A DNA stretch of 63,096 nucleotides from an uncultured Chitinophagaceae bacterium (GCA_937996595.1 CALKVC010000110.1:1-63096); one strand, 5' to 3'; shown: positions 35,018 to 44,758, counted from the first letter of the stretch. Notes: generated by a model from the sequence alone, not told the origin. Numbers and translations: made by a program.

Positions 35018-35992
35018 TTATACCTGTTTCAATTCTATGATAAATATACTGCCATGCGGCATATTGTCCCTGATAAATATTTCACCCTTGTGCGATTGGA
35101 TGATTTTCTTAGTAAGATACAGCCCCAAACCTGTTCCTTTCGCTTTCCTGGTTGCTTCATTCCCAGCCCGGTAAAACTTGTCGAAAACCTTGTTCTTCTC
35201 ATGCGCCTCTACTCCCTTGCCTTCGTCTTTCACCCGGATGTGAAGTTTGTTATGGTCAGTGTTCACTTCTACCGAGATGGGTGATTCTTTTGGCGAATAC
35301 TTGATAGCATTATCCAGGAGGTTATTGATGGCAATCTGCAATAACATCTTGTCGCCAAAAACAAACAGGTCATGATGGATGGCAGACTGGAAATTCCTTT
35401 GTGAAAAACGTATCTTATAATCCTGCAAACATACTTCCACCAGGCTGCTGATGTTAATCTCTTCATTGGTTACCTGGTATCCGCCGGCTTCTATCTGCGA
35501 CGATACGAGCAAATTATTGCACAGCGAATTAAGCCGGTTTATTTCCTGCAACGTGTTATAAATGAGTTGCTGTTGTTTCTCCGCTTCCAGTTTCCGCAAC
35601 TGCAGGGTTTCCAGGTTTAATTTTGCAACCGCAATGGGTGTTTTTAATTCATGTGTTACGGCCATCATGAAATGCTGTTGCTGGCGGCTTAGCATGAGTT
35701 CGCGGTGTACGGCACGATATACAAAAAAAGCGCCAGTAACTATCAGCAGGAAAAAGGTGGCCCCTTCCCCGGCATATTGTGTTTTCTTCCTGCTTTCCAT
35801 GTCGATTATTTGCCGGTATTTTTCATTGTACCCCGGTTCATTCATCCGTAACTCCTGTAATTCAAAAGCGGTCATTTGGGCGTTCTGCCTGTTAAGGGCA
35901 ATATACCACCAAACCAGTGCGGCTACGATATAAAGCAGCAGGAACCAGTAGATAAAAAAAATGGCCCTAATTTTTTTTGATGTGAACGGCAT
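35018..35992 (-). CDS. Membrane sensor histidine kinase
   Basis: Partner of the adjacent response regulator. Two transmembrane helices (about 6-28 and 83-102) frame a short periplasmic sensor loop of about 50 residues. The HisKA H-box is VTHELKTPIAVAKL, followed by the N-box NLLDNAIKYSP, G1 DEGKGV and G2 GTGLGLYLTKK. I chose ATG 35992 (MPFTSKKIRAIFF): a TACCTTGC promoter-like box at 36028-36035 overlaps the first in-frame ATG at 36031. The longer form would add 13 residues. Confidence 0.9.
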   Translation of the reverse strand: MPFTSKKIRAIFFIYWFLLLYIVAALVWWYIALNRQNAQMTAFELQELRMNEPGYNEKYRQIIDMESRKKTQYAGEGATFFLLIVTGAFFVYRAVHRELMLSRQQQHFMMAVTHELKTPIAVAKLNLETLQLRKLEAEKQQQLIYNTLQEINRLNSLCNNLLVSSQIEAGGYQVTNEEINISSLVEVCLQDYKIRFSQRNFQSAIHHDLFVFGDKMLLQIAINNLLDNAIKYSPKESPISVEVNTDHNKLHIRVKDEGKGVEAHEKNKVFDKFYRAGNEATRKAKGTGLGLYLTKKIIQSHKGEIFIRDNMPHGSIFIIELKQV

Positions 35993-36073
35993 GTAAGAAT
36001 GATTGATGAACGCATGTTTCATGTGCGGCAAGGTATCCGGTGTAATTTCAAGCCTTTGTTGCCGGTTATCCTG

Positions 36074-36952
36074 CTAATTCCGCTTGTCAAGCCCCCATGA
36101 AAGTTTACTGCGCAGTGTTTGTAAAAAATTATTCTCGTTCAGCCTGATCAGGTTAACGCCAAAACTTTCTTTTTTTACTGCCAGTTGAATTTCCTTTGTT
36201 ACAATCTCGCGACGGCTATCGAGTGTACACAGGAACCCGTCTGTACGGCCTTCTATTTCAAATGAAATGATATTATCATCCGGAACGATGATGGGCCTTA
36301 TGTTAAGGTTATGCGGTGCCACCGGTGTAATCACAAAACTGGCACTATCAGGAAACACTACCGGCCCGTTGCAACTGAGCGAGTAACCGGTTGATCCGGT
36401 TGGTGTGGCAACAATCAAACCGTCGGCCCAGTATGTATTCAGGAATTCACCGTTCAGGTAAGTATGTATCTTGATCATAGGCGATGAATCCTTCTTATGC
36501 AGTGAGAATTCATTAAGGGCATAAGGCGTTTCTCCAAACAACGGAATATTCGCATCCAGGTGAATCAATGTCCTTTTATCAAGTACATATTTCCGGTTGG
36601 CAAGCGCTTCCAGCGCAGGATGTAATTCTTCCTTCCCTATATTGGCCAGAAAACCAAGCCTGCCATAATTCACTCCCAGTACCGGGATACCTGAATCTTT
36701 CACCAGGGTTACCGTATCAAGCAGGGTTCCGTCTCCGCCGAGGCTGATCATGCAATCTATATCCGCCTCCATATCTTCGCTTGAATTGAAGGTGGAATAC
36801 TTGCAATCAGCATTTATAGATGCATATACCTGGTTGAAAAAATCCTGGAAAAACACTGCTTCAGCGCCTAAACTGGCCAATTCGGCCAGTAATACATTCA
36901 TGTCGGGCATCTGGTTATTATCAATCCCACGGCTGTATATAGCTATCTTCAT
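36074..36952 (-). CDS. nadK: NAD kinase
   Basis: ATP-dependent phosphorylation of NAD to NADP. The 292-residue protein has SLGGDGTLLDTV near residue 72, NYGRLGFLA, ALNEFSLHK near 147 and the glycine-rich TGSTGYSLSCNGP near 180. Lies 23 bp downstream of the Omp85-like gene, so the two are probably co-transcribed. Confidence 0.96.
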   Translation of the reverse strand: MKIAIYSRGIDNNQMPDMNVLLAELASLGAEAVFFQDFFNQVYASINADCKYSTFNSSEDMEADIDCMISLGGDGTLLDTVTLVKDSGIPVLGVNYGRLGFLANIGKEELHPALEALANRKYVLDKRTLIHLDANIPLFGETPYALNEFSLHKKDSSPMIKIHTYLNGEFLNTYWADGLIVATPTGSTGYSLSCNGPVVFPDSASFVITPVAPHNLNIRPIIVPDDNIISFEIEGRTDGFLCTLDSRREIVTKEIQLAVKKESFGVNLIRLNENNFLQTLRSKLSWGLDKRN

Positions 36953-36975
36953 AACTGTCTGTATAAAAGGGGCAT

Positions 36976-38430
36976 TTAAAATCCGCCTTTACCATGTAAA
37001 AATATACCGTTTTCACCTAATTGATTGAAACTGTATTCAAGATTAATATTTATTCCATAAACGGTCAGTATATCTATACCAAATCCACCGGTATACAGTA
37101 ACCGGTTGTTCAGTTTTGTGTCATACTGTTTTTTCAGATAACTATACCCCACATCAGCATAGGTTTTTGCAAAAAAGGTAAATGGTATGTTTGGCAACAC
37201 GCGGATATTGAATGGAACAGGCACTTTGAATGACAGGAGCTTTTTCTTCAAAGTATATTTTGCAACAGCAGAAGCTACCCCATCAATTACATAATATTCA
37301 AGGCCACGAAGGTATAATTCGCCATAACCCAGGGCGCGCTGGTTAAAGTAAGGCTGGTCAAAAGGGAGCTTTAATTTGGCAAATAACTGGATACTGCTGT
37401 AAAGGCGGTTGTTGAAGTGCGGCATATACTTGTTATATACCGCATCCAGATAAAGCATATTTGTTCCCCCTTTTAAGCCAAAGCCCCGTTTGATAACTGC
37501 AAAAGAATAGCTTTTTCCGGTAAGCGGATAATTGATATGGTCAACATTCAGATACTGGAGCACATAGGCCAGGTCTATTATTGACCTGGTTGCATTGCTG
37601 CTGTTAAAATAGTTTGGGTTATACCGGTTACTGATGATGCTGTCGTTCAGTTGTATATATGTGTATGATGCAGATATGAAATGCCTTTTATAAAACCCCC
37701 TCCTGATCTGGTATGACAGGCCGGCAAATGCGTTATTACGGACAAAGCCCGTTTTTCTAAACTGCTGTAGTGTGTTGTTATAACTGGTTTTGTATGCTAC
37801 TTCCCTGTTTTGTGAATAACCGCCCGAAATGCGGAAACCTTCGGATAATTTAGCATTGCTGTATGGTGTATTATAGCTGAATGATATGTTCCTCGAATAA
37901 CCATTGAGCAGGTAGATACGCAGTTGATCCCCCCTTCCGCTGAAATTATAATGCGCAAACTTAATACCATATATCACCCGTTCAAGGTCGCCGTTATATG
38001 TGTTAAGCCATTCGTTGTAATTCCTGTCTGTTATCTGGAACTGTGGTATCGGGTACAGGAACCATTTTTCAATAACAGTTACGAATACACGTATTTCATA
38101 TGCGGAAACAACCTCAGGGCATATGGTTACTTCAGAAAAAAGGTTGCTGTTAAACACCAGCCTGCGTGACTCCTCCAATACATCTGTCAGTTGCCCGATA
38201 ATGATGGAGTCGCCTGTTTTAAACCTTATCTCACGGAGAATGATATAAGTTTTTGTTTTCCTGTTTCCGGATACGTCGATAGACAGCACTTTCACTTTTG
38301 CCGTTGAATCAGGACCGGCGGCTATACCTTTATCAGCAATAGATGATGTTGCAGTAAATTCCTGTGCAAAAGCGCTGCTAAATAAACCGGTTGCCAGAAA
38401 GCAGCAGAAAAAAAATTTAAGATATGTCAT
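36976..38430 (-). CDS. Omp85/BamA-like outer-membrane protein
   Basis: A 484-residue protein with a signal peptide (ending SAFAQ near 23), one or two POTRA-like modules (about 45-130: VLSIDVSGNRKTKTYIILREI) and a predicted beta-barrel (about 150-484) ending in a strand-like IFLHGKGGF. It is much shorter than BamA (907 aa, this window), so it may be a TamA/patatin-barrel-like or accessory insertase; its role is unknown. It precedes nadK in the same direction. Confidence 0.82.
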   Translation of the reverse strand: MTYLKFFFCCFLATGLFSSAFAQEFTATSSIADKGIAAGPDSTAKVKVLSIDVSGNRKTKTYIILREIRFKTGDSIIIGQLTDVLEESRRLVFNSNLFSEVTICPEVVSAYEIRVFVTVIEKWFLYPIPQFQITDRNYNEWLNTYNGDLERVIYGIKFAHYNFSGRGDQLRIYLLNGYSRNISFSYNTPYSNAKLSEGFRISGGYSQNREVAYKTSYNNTLQQFRKTGFVRNNAFAGLSYQIRRGFYKRHFISASYTYIQLNDSIISNRYNPNYFNSSNATRSIIDLAYVLQYLNVDHINYPLTGKSYSFAVIKRGFGLKGGTNMLYLDAVYNKYMPHFNNRLYSSIQLFAKLKLPFDQPYFNQRALGYGELYLRGLEYYVIDGVASAVAKYTLKKKLLSFKVPVPFNIRVLPNIPFTFFAKTYADVGYSYLKKQYDTKLNNRLLYTGGFGIDILTVYGININLEYSFNQLGENGIFLHGKGGF

Positions 38431-38556
38431 ACTTCACTGCTTTGCGGCTATAGTATACCGTAAAAATAGCAGTTCCCGGCAATATATCCCCATTGCTATA
38501 TATTAATTTAACCGGCAGAATCATGAAGCTGATTAAGTTACAGCATAAGGAAATGC

Positions 38557-39219
38557 TCATATGTCGAGGTAATGCATGAAATTACGGTAGTTGCTCTCTA
38601 TCTCATTTTCAAAATGCTGGATACCGAAATAATAGCTGATATGATAATCGTAGCGTTCGAATGTTGAAACCACCGTTGCAATTTCCCTTTTGTTTATATG
38701 GATGGTTACAGTAAGCATGCCCGTTTCGGGGTGTACGATCGTGTTCAGGTGCAGGATGGTGCAGTCATTGCTTTCCACTATCCGGCTTATTTCTGAAATA
38801 GCAAATTGTGACCTTTCCATTTCCATAACAATTATGCCGCCAATTTCATTGGCGCCGGAAAAGTTACCTAATGCTTTTAGCAGGTCGGAGGTTGATATTA
38901 CCCCCAAAAAATCATTTTCTGCATTAATAACCGGTACCACATTGGTATCAAACTGTATACTGCAGTTTACGGCTATCAGGAAATGGGCCGTATCTAAAAC
39001 GGCCGCCTGGATGAAAGATTCCTGCAATTTTTCTATAACAGATTTGGGTTCTTCCACATCCAGCAGGTCGTCTTCGCTTATCAGGCCCAGGAACTTGTTA
39101 TCGGAAACAACCGGCAGGTGTGTGAGTTTAAAATCACTCACCAGTTGCAGTGCTTTGGCTACCGAATCCTGTGGTTTGAGCCTGGGTATATTGTTATTTA
39201 TCAGGTTTGCGGTTAACAT
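38557..39219 (-). CDS. CBS-domain protein with ACT-like C-terminus
   Basis: A 220-residue cytoplasmic protein. Two CBS motifs (about 1-55 and 62-120: HLPVVSDNKFLGLISEDDLL and VVPVINAENDFLGVISTSDLL) form one Bateman module that by family binds adenine nucleotides. The C-terminal part (about 125-200) looks like an ACT-type fold (GGIIVMEME, LTVTIHINKREI). In Bacteroidota this protein is often encoded beside nadK, as nearly here, hinting at a nucleotide-sensing role. Confidence 0.85.
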   Translation of the reverse strand: MLTANLINNNIPRLKPQDSVAKALQLVSDFKLTHLPVVSDNKFLGLISEDDLLDVEEPKSVIEKLQESFIQAAVLDTAHFLIAVNCSIQFDTNVVPVINAENDFLGVISTSDLLKALGNFSGANEIGGIIVMEMERSQFAISEISRIVESNDCTILHLNTIVHPETGMLTVTIHINKREIATVVSTFERYDYHISYYFGIQHFENEIESNYRNFMHYLDI

Positions 39220-39292
39220 GTTGCCGGCATTAATCTGGAAATAGGTTGCTGAGAAAATTTATGTGACCTTAATTGATAGACACTTAAATACA

Positions 39293-40069
39293 TTAAACCG
39301 TTGCAGCAGGAGATTTTAATTTAGCTAAAAAACCTTCCAGGATCTTATTGAATTCTTCAGGAACTTCCATCATGGGGGCATGGCCGCATTTATCAATGAA
39401 ATGAAGTTCGCTGTTTGGGATAAGCCTGTGAAACTCTTTCCCTACAAATGGAGGTGTTATACTGTCATTATTGCCCCAGATAAGGCAGGTTGGCTGTTTT
39501 ACCTGGCTTAATTCCTCACCCAGGTTATTCCGGATGGCACTCTTTGCCAAAGCAATGATCTTAATGACTTTTAGCCGGTTATTCGTTATTTCAAACACTT
39601 CATTAACAAGTTCTTCTGTTGCCAGTTTGGGATCATAAAAAGTCAGGGCAGTTTTGTTCCTTATATATTCCTTATCGCCCCGTTTTGGATAGGTATCGCC
39701 CATCCCATTTTCAAAAAGCCCCGAACTACCGGTGAGAATCAGTGATTTAATCCGTTCCGGGTTCTTTAAAATATGTACCAGCGCCACGTGGCCGCCCAGG
39801 GAATTTCCCATAAGGTGAACACCGTTATAATTCCTGTACTCCAGGAACTTGTTTACAAATTTCTGCAATCCTCCAACTGAAGTATGCAACAGATCAAGGT
39901 CGAGCAGGGGTAAAATTGGTACAACCACTTTATAATTTGGACTGAAATACTCAATCAATGCCCTGAAATTGCTTAATGCACCAAATAATCCATGCAGCAA
40001 TACCAGGGGTTCTCCCTGTCCCTCTTCTATAAATTTGAATTTCCCGTCTTGTTTTATTTCGTAACTCAT
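39293..40069 (-). CDS. Alpha/beta-fold hydrolase
   Basis: A 258-residue hydrolase with the nucleophile elbow GNSLGG (near residue 93), oxyanion-hole HGLFG near 26, acid in WGNNDSITPP near 205, and catalytic His in DKCGHAPMMEVPEEF near 236. No signal peptide. Substrate unknown; the layout resembles esterases and C-C bond hydrolases of the MhpC type. Confidence 0.9.
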   Translation of the reverse strand: MSYEIKQDGKFKFIEEGQGEPLVLLHGLFGALSNFRALIEYFSPNYKVVVPILPLLDLDLLHTSVGGLQKFVNKFLEYRNYNGVHLMGNSLGGHVALVHILKNPERIKSLILTGSSGLFENGMGDTYPKRGDKEYIRNKTALTFYDPKLATEELVNEVFEITNNRLKVIKIIALAKSAIRNNLGEELSQVKQPTCLIWGNNDSITPPFVGKEFHRLIPNSELHFIDKCGHAPMMEVPEEFNKILEGFLAKLKSPAATV

Positions 40070-40159
40070 GCTTGTTTTACCCCATAATTTTTATACGGCC
40101 GGAATGCCGGATGGCCGGCAACAGGTTAAAATTACACTATAATAATAAAATGCCTCACA

Positions 40160-40699
40160 TTAATGCTTTAAATTATTGGAAACCTTGTTAAAAAACGTTT
40201 CCAGAGAAACAAACATATCTTGAAAAAAGGGTATTATATCTCCAATGATATTGATTGCGGCAGGCCCAAAAGGCTGCAAATAACCATAAGTAAGGGAAGA
40301 CCTTGCATTTTCTTCGCTGAGCAATTGCACCTGTTTTGCATAAAACAGGAAGATGCTGAAAATGATGCAATATAATAAAGTGAATAACAATACGCCTCCA
40401 ATCCGGTTTACCCAGCCAAGCAGCAATGTTTCAACCGATTCCTGAAGAATTTTACCGGCCAGGTTAACCAAAATAACCACAACCAGGAAAACGGCCAGAA
40501 ACGATATTACCGGCAACCATTTGGCCGGTATTTCCATATTGGTGGAAAGCCGTTCTGCTACTACCGATGATAACTTTAAAGCGGCTGCCAGTCCGGCAAT
40601 AAACGCAAAGAATGAAAAAAGTGCAATAATCAGCCCTTTTCTGTATCCCTTAATGCAACCCAGTATGATAAGCAAAACAAATGCTACATCAATCAGCAT
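40160..40699 (-). CDS. CvpA family membrane protein
   Basis: A 179-residue protein with four predicted helices and the CvpA pattern at the N-terminus (GCIKGYRKGLIIALFSFFAF) and middle (FLAVFLVVVILVNLAGKIL, GWVNRIGGVLL). The family was named for colicin V production; recent work in other bacteria links it to envelope homeostasis. 17 bp downstream of the YqeY gene. Confidence 0.85.
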   Translation of the reverse strand: MLIDVAFVLLIILGCIKGYRKGLIIALFSFFAFIAGLAAALKLSSVVAERLSTNMEIPAKWLPVISFLAVFLVVVILVNLAGKILQESVETLLLGWVNRIGGVLLFTLLYCIIFSIFLFYAKQVQLLSEENARSSLTYGYLQPFGPAAINIIGDIIPFFQDMFVSLETFFNKVSNNLKH

Positions 40700-40716
40700 A
40701 TGTTGGATTTATTCTG

Positions 40717-41166
40717 TTAACCCAATAATTCCTTCACGATAGCGCTGATTGTTTTCCCATCTGCCTTTCCGGCCAGTTGTTTGGAAGCCACACCCATCAC
40801 TTTCCCCATATCGGCAGCAGATGAAGCCCCTGTTTCAGCAATGATTTTTCCTACCGCTTCCTTAATTTCTGATTCCGATAATTGCTTTGGCAGAAATTTT
40901 TCAATCACCTGCATTTCTTCTTTTTCCTTTTCAGCCAGGTCGTTCCTACCCTGCTTTTCAAATATTTCTAGCGAATCGCGGCGCTGCTTCATCATTTTTA
41001 CCAGGAATTTCTGTTCAGTAGCTTCATCAATCTCACCGCCGGCTCCCGGCTCAGTTTTGGCTTTTATGATTTCTGCCTTTATAGCGCGCAAACTGCGAAG
41101 CACCGCCTCATCTTTCATTTTCATGGCGTCCTTCATGGCGGCCATTACCTGTTGTTCAAGTGACAT
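40717..41166 (-). CDS. GatB/YqeY domain-containing protein
   Basis: A 149-residue soluble protein with the YqeY motifs MKDAMKMKDEAVLRSLRAIKAEIIKAK at the start and GASSAADMGKVMGVASKQLAGKADG near the C-terminus. The domain is shared with the tail of GatB and may bind tRNA. Its role as a free-standing protein is not established. Confidence 0.93.
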   Translation of the reverse strand: MSLEQQVMAAMKDAMKMKDEAVLRSLRAIKAEIIKAKTEPGAGGEIDEATEQKFLVKMMKQRRDSLEIFEKQGRNDLAEKEKEEMQVIEKFLPKQLSESEIKEAVGKIIAETGASSAADMGKVMGVASKQLAGKADGKTISAIVKELLG

Positions 41167-41256
41167 AATATGGTAGTTTATTAGTTTATAGTTGTTAGCT
41201 TTTAGAAATTAGTCATTTTTATTAAAGGATCTGGTTAAAAAGTTACGGCACCAATA

Positions 41257-41270
41257 TACTTACGTAAGTA
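41257..41270. promoter_or_regulatory. 14-bp perfect palindrome
   Basis: TACTTACGTAAGTA, about 90 bp upstream of the YqeY start and 26 bp past the gldC stop. Possible operator; no regulator can be named. Confidence 0.3.
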
Positions 41271-41295
41271 AAACTGTAAACTAGCTATGGTTTAT

Positions 41296-41640
41296 CTATC
41301 CCTGCTCTTTAACCAGCGTTTCCCTGAACTTATTGATGAAACTTTTGGCAAATATTTTTAATTCATCAGACAAAGCTTGTTGCTGGGTGGCCTTTTTAAA
41401 CGTGTCGGCCATTGATATGAGCATCTGGTAATAAAAATCCCCCATTTCATCCACCATCATGTCTTTTGTCCATAAATCGATACGCAGGGCCGATTTATCT
41501 GCACCGTCCCAGAAAGCGAGGCACATGGCTTTTGCTTTCTGTACCATATCGGCATTGCTGTCGCTTGCTTCCCAGTTTATCTGCTCCGGTATCTTGTTGG
41601 GATCAAGTAATACATCAATAGTTATTGTTGATTTCTGCAT
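41296..41640 (-). CDS. gldC: Gliding motility protein GldC
   Basis: Small (114 aa) soluble gliding-associated protein. It shows the GldC pattern: TITIDVLLDPNKIPEQINW, AFWDGADKSALRIDLWTKDM and EMGDFYYQML. In Flavobacterium johnsoniae GldC improves motility but is not absolutely required. It appears to have its own promoter (41667-41674) inside the tail of the upstream glycosyltransferase gene. Confidence 0.92.
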   Translation of the reverse strand: MQKSTITIDVLLDPNKIPEQINWEASDSNADMVQKAKAMCLAFWDGADKSALRIDLWTKDMMVDEMGDFYYQMLISMADTFKKATQQQALSDELKIFAKSFINKFRETLVKEQG

Positions 41641-41666
41641 ATGCTTTCGCCGGTTTTTGTGAGTGG

Positions 41667-41674
41667 CAAAGTTA
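41667..41674 (-). promoter_or_regulatory. -7 promoter element of gldC
   Basis: On the minus strand TAACTTTG, exact TAnnTTTG, 27 bp before the gldC ATG, spanning the stop region of the upstream gene. Confidence 0.5.
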
Positions 41675-42796
41675 AGCAGTTTGGCTGGCAGTACCTGTTA
41701 TTGAAACCCATAAATTAGTGGCGGTATTTGCCCAGGTACAACTTGAAGCCAGTTGCCGGGAAGCGCCTACCATCCTGTTACGCAGGTCTTCATCCTTATA
41801 AATCAACATCATATTTTCAGCTATCTGTTGAGGCGCCGGCTGGCAAAAAAGGGCATTGCCTGCGTATATCCCGGCATGCAGGTTATTACTATAAGTAATT
41901 AAAGGAACATGATATACCAGCGGCAGCAGGATATGTTCAATGCTGCTGAAAATACCGGGAAAATACAAGGCTGCATAAGCGGCAGCTAAACATTTATGTT
42001 CAAGCGTATTCTTTTCCTGCTTTATAAAGATCACATCATCCCGGTATTTATAATTTTTAAAATCCGGAACTATTTCTGAATTATATGTACCAGAAACGAG
42101 CAGTACCAGTTTCATGCCAGACAATTGCCTTTTTTTGAAAATGGAAAATGCCTTTACTATCGTTGTGGCATTTTCTTTGCCTGATTCGCTTATGAAAGCC
42201 AGGAAAAACTCTTTTCCCCCGGTGTGTTCCGTTTTAAACTGAATTTTATCAGATTCATTAACCGACATTGGTATATCAGGAAGTCCACGGCCGGTAAGCT
42301 GAATCTTTTCCGCTGCATCCGGGCAAACCGTTTTAACCGCTTTGGCCATTTGCCGGCTGGCTACAGCCACCACAGCGGCTTTACTAACCCATTTCGCAAG
42401 CCTTTTCTTCAGGTATCCTGCTTCCGCTGATGTATACCTGCTTTTTTTATCAAGGAATGAAAGGTCGTTGATTTCAATGCACTGGCGGATGTTTATGCCT
42501 GTGCTGCACACAGGACCGTTGCCGGCAAAAAAATCGGCATTAAGTCTTTTAAGCAAAGCGGGTAGCCTTAACTGGTACCAGTAATATAGCAGGAGATTGT
42601 TTGAAATGGATGGCGCAGCATGTATGTACCTGATGTTTGTGGCGTTTATGGTGTCGCGTGGTATGGGCCGGTCGAACAGGAATATAAACAGGTGTTCAGG
42701 GTGACGTTCCGCCAATATAGTAAAACACCTGTAATTGAAATTTTCCTGCAAGTTGTTTATTACGCCGGAAAGGCTGATATGTGCTACGATGGTCAT
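41672..42796 (-). CDS. Glycosyltransferase, GT4-like, diverged
   Basis: A 374-residue GT-B-type protein. The N-terminal half (HADFFAGNGPVCSTG-like region, IEINDLSFLDKKSRY, AVVAVASRQMAKAV) matches acceptor domains of GT4 enzymes. The C-terminal donor domain has ALYFPGIFSSIEHILLPLVYHVPLITYS where GT4 enzymes usually carry the E-x7-E motif; only a weak form remains. It is 3 bp downstream of gldE. Acceptor and donor sugars are unknown. Confidence 0.75.
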   Translation of the reverse strand: MTIVAHISLSGVINNLQENFNYRCFTILAERHPEHLFIFLFDRPIPRDTINATNIRYIHAAPSISNNLLLYYWYQLRLPALLKRLNADFFAGNGPVCSTGINIRQCIEINDLSFLDKKSRYTSAEAGYLKKRLAKWVSKAAVVAVASRQMAKAVKTVCPDAAEKIQLTGRGLPDIPMSVNESDKIQFKTEHTGGKEFFLAFISESGKENATTIVKAFSIFKKRQLSGMKLVLLVSGTYNSEIVPDFKNYKYRDDVIFIKQEKNTLEHKCLAAAYAALYFPGIFSSIEHILLPLVYHVPLITYSNNLHAGIYAGNALFCQPAPQQIAENMMLIYKDEDLRNRMVGASRQLASSCTWANTATNLWVSITGTASQTA

Positions 42797-42799
42797 CCC

Positions 42800-44089
42800 C
42801 TATTTCAACACTTTTACTTTAACGGTTTCTATCCTCGTTTCACTCATATTCAGGATGTCGAATTCGTAATTATTGATGATGATGCGCTCTTTTTGCCGGG
42901 GGATGGCTTCATGGTTCTGTATGATATATCCCGAAAGTGTTTCTGCTTCATTGTCTCCGCCGAAATGCAGGTCATATTTTTCTGTAATAAAGTCGAGTTC
43001 CAGCCTGCCGCTGAAGATATATTCGTTAGCGGCTATCTGTTTGTCAACAAATTCTTCGGCAACATCATACTCGTCTTCTATCTCACCGAATATCTCTTCC
43101 AGCAGGTCTTCCATGGTAACGATACCGGCTGTGCCGCCAAACTCGTCAATCACCCAGGCGATGGTTTTCCTTTCTTTGCTGAATTTGTTCATCAGGTCTG
43201 TAGCGCTCATGCTTTCCGGCACTGTAGGAATCGGGTGCAGGATTTCTTTTAATGAAGATGGATGTTTGAACATATCTAACTGGTGCACATACCCGAGAAT
43301 GCTGTCTATATTGTTTTCATACACCACCAGTTTACTCAGCTTGGTTTCAATGAATTTCTCCCTGACTTTTTCTATGGGATCGCTGGCGCTGATGCTTTCT
43401 ATTTCCTTCCTTGGAATGAGGCATTCCCGCAGTTTGACTTCGCTCAGTTGCAATGCATTTTCAAAAAGCTCCTTGTTTATTTCAGATGATTCCTCTTCAT
43501 CCGGGTGTTTGTTCTGGTTCATGAAATGCTCCAGGTCAACCTTGCTGAAAGCATCTTTATTGTGGTTCACTTTTACATTAAATACGTATTGCAGCATCCA
43601 CTCGGCAGCATTTACAAAAAATGAAGCCAATGCAGAAAGCAGCCAATAGAAAAAACTCACCACGTATGTAATGATGTCTGAGCCCAGGATATCATTATTC
43701 CTGGCTTTAAAAAAAGCTTTGCTCAGGAATTTCACAAACAGGATGATGGCGGTGGAAAGCAGTGTTTCCACTAACAATTTGATAAATTTTACATAAGCCG
43801 CAGAAGATGCCGGCAGCCTTGTTTCTATCCATTTCCAGATAGGGAAGAGCATATCACCAACAAGCAGGCCATAAACTACCATTACAATATTCACGGCCAT
43901 GAGGGTTGTACCTATGAATTTTGCCGGGCGTTCGGCAAAAGCGCCCCAGGTTTTTCCACTATAGGTTCCCTGCTTTTTGTTTAGTTCTATGGATAATTTG
44001 TTGGCAGAAACAAAGGCTATTTCAATACCTGAAAAAAAACCAATCAGGGCCAGTGCGGCAAAAATGGCAATCAGTGCGGTCCAGTCCAT
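42800..44089 (-). CDS. gldE: Gliding-associated GldE, CNNM/CorC-type membrane protein
   Basis: A 429-residue protein with a DUF21/CNNM membrane domain (about 1-190), a CBS pair (about 215-330: IPRKEIESISASDPIEKVREKF, VVYENNIDSILGYVHQLDM, IAWVIDEFGGTAGIVTMEDLLEEIFGEIEDE) and a CorC/HlyC C-terminal domain (about 345-425). The family includes Mg/Co efflux proteins; GldE is the gliding-linked member in Flavobacterium, where it shares partial function with GldD. No gldD is adjacent here. The match is to the family; the gldE name is inferred. Confidence 0.82.
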   Translation of the reverse strand: MDWTALIAIFAALALIGFFSGIEIAFVSANKLSIELNKKQGTYSGKTWGAFAERPAKFIGTTLMAVNIVMVVYGLLVGDMLFPIWKWIETRLPASSAAYVKFIKLLVETLLSTAIILFVKFLSKAFFKARNNDILGSDIITYVVSFFYWLLSALASFFVNAAEWMLQYVFNVKVNHNKDAFSKVDLEHFMNQNKHPDEEESSEINKELFENALQLSEVKLRECLIPRKEIESISASDPIEKVREKFIETKLSKLVVYENNIDSILGYVHQLDMFKHPSSLKEILHPIPTVPESMSATDLMNKFSKERKTIAWVIDEFGGTAGIVTMEDLLEEIFGEIEDEYDVAEEFVDKQIAANEYIFSGRLELDFITEKYDLHFGGDNEAETLSGYIIQNHEAIPRQKERIIINNYEFDILNMSETRIETVKVKVLK

Positions 44090-44140
44090 AGTATAAAAAT
44101 AGTAAAATCAGCCAAAATAAGGCAGTTATGGCGCCAGGTA

Positions 44141-44716
44141 TCAGTTATTCAGGAATTCTGATACCAGTTTTTCAGCTTCCGCACAGGCGGTGGTGAGGTT
44201 ATTGTTAACTACCGTCCGGTCAAAATGCTCCCTGAAAGAAAGTTCATAGGAAGCTTTGTTAACCCTTGCAGCCAGTGACTCTTCCGTTTCCGTACCCCTG
44301 CTCATGAGCCTTTCTTTCAATACGTCAACTGAGGGCGGCTGCACAAATATGCTGAGGGTATTTTCGGGATATTGCCGTTGTATATGGAGCGCCCCTTTCA
44401 CATCAATATCAAGCACCGGCACCTTACCCAGGTTCCAGATTCTTTTTAATTCTGATTTCAAAGTACCATAGAATTTTCCTTCATAAACCATTTCCCATTC
44501 TGCAAATTCTTTTTGCTGAATCTTTTGGTTGAATTCATCCAGGCCCATAAAATAATAATCAACCCCGTCTTTTTCATTGCCCCTTGGTTGCCTGGTAGCT
44601 GCGGAAATGGAAAATGCCAATACCGGAAATACCTGCATCAGGTGTTTGGTGATAGACGTTTTACCGGCACCGGAGGGTGCAGTTATGATCAGGATTTTCT
44701 GGTGAATCGAATTCAT
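44141..44716 (-). CDS. gmk: Guanylate kinase
   Basis: Phosphorylates GMP to GDP with ATP. The 191-residue protein has the P-loop APSGAGKTS near residue 12, the GMP-binding STRxPR-like TRQPRGNEKDGVDYYF segment, and the lid MSRGTETEESLAARV. I chose ATG 44716; an in-frame TTG two codons upstream is less likely. 42 bp after murA. Confidence 0.96.
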   Translation of the reverse strand: MNSIHQKILIITAPSGAGKTSITKHLMQVFPVLAFSISAATRQPRGNEKDGVDYYFMGLDEFNQKIQQKEFAEWEMVYEGKFYGTLKSELKRIWNLGKVPVLDIDVKGALHIQRQYPENTLSIFVQPPSVDVLKERLMSRGTETEESLAARVNKASYELSFREHFDRTVVNNNLTTACAEAEKLVSEFLNN

Positions 44717-44758
44717 GTGCAAATAAATGAAAGAAAAACGAATCGCTTTACAAATCCA

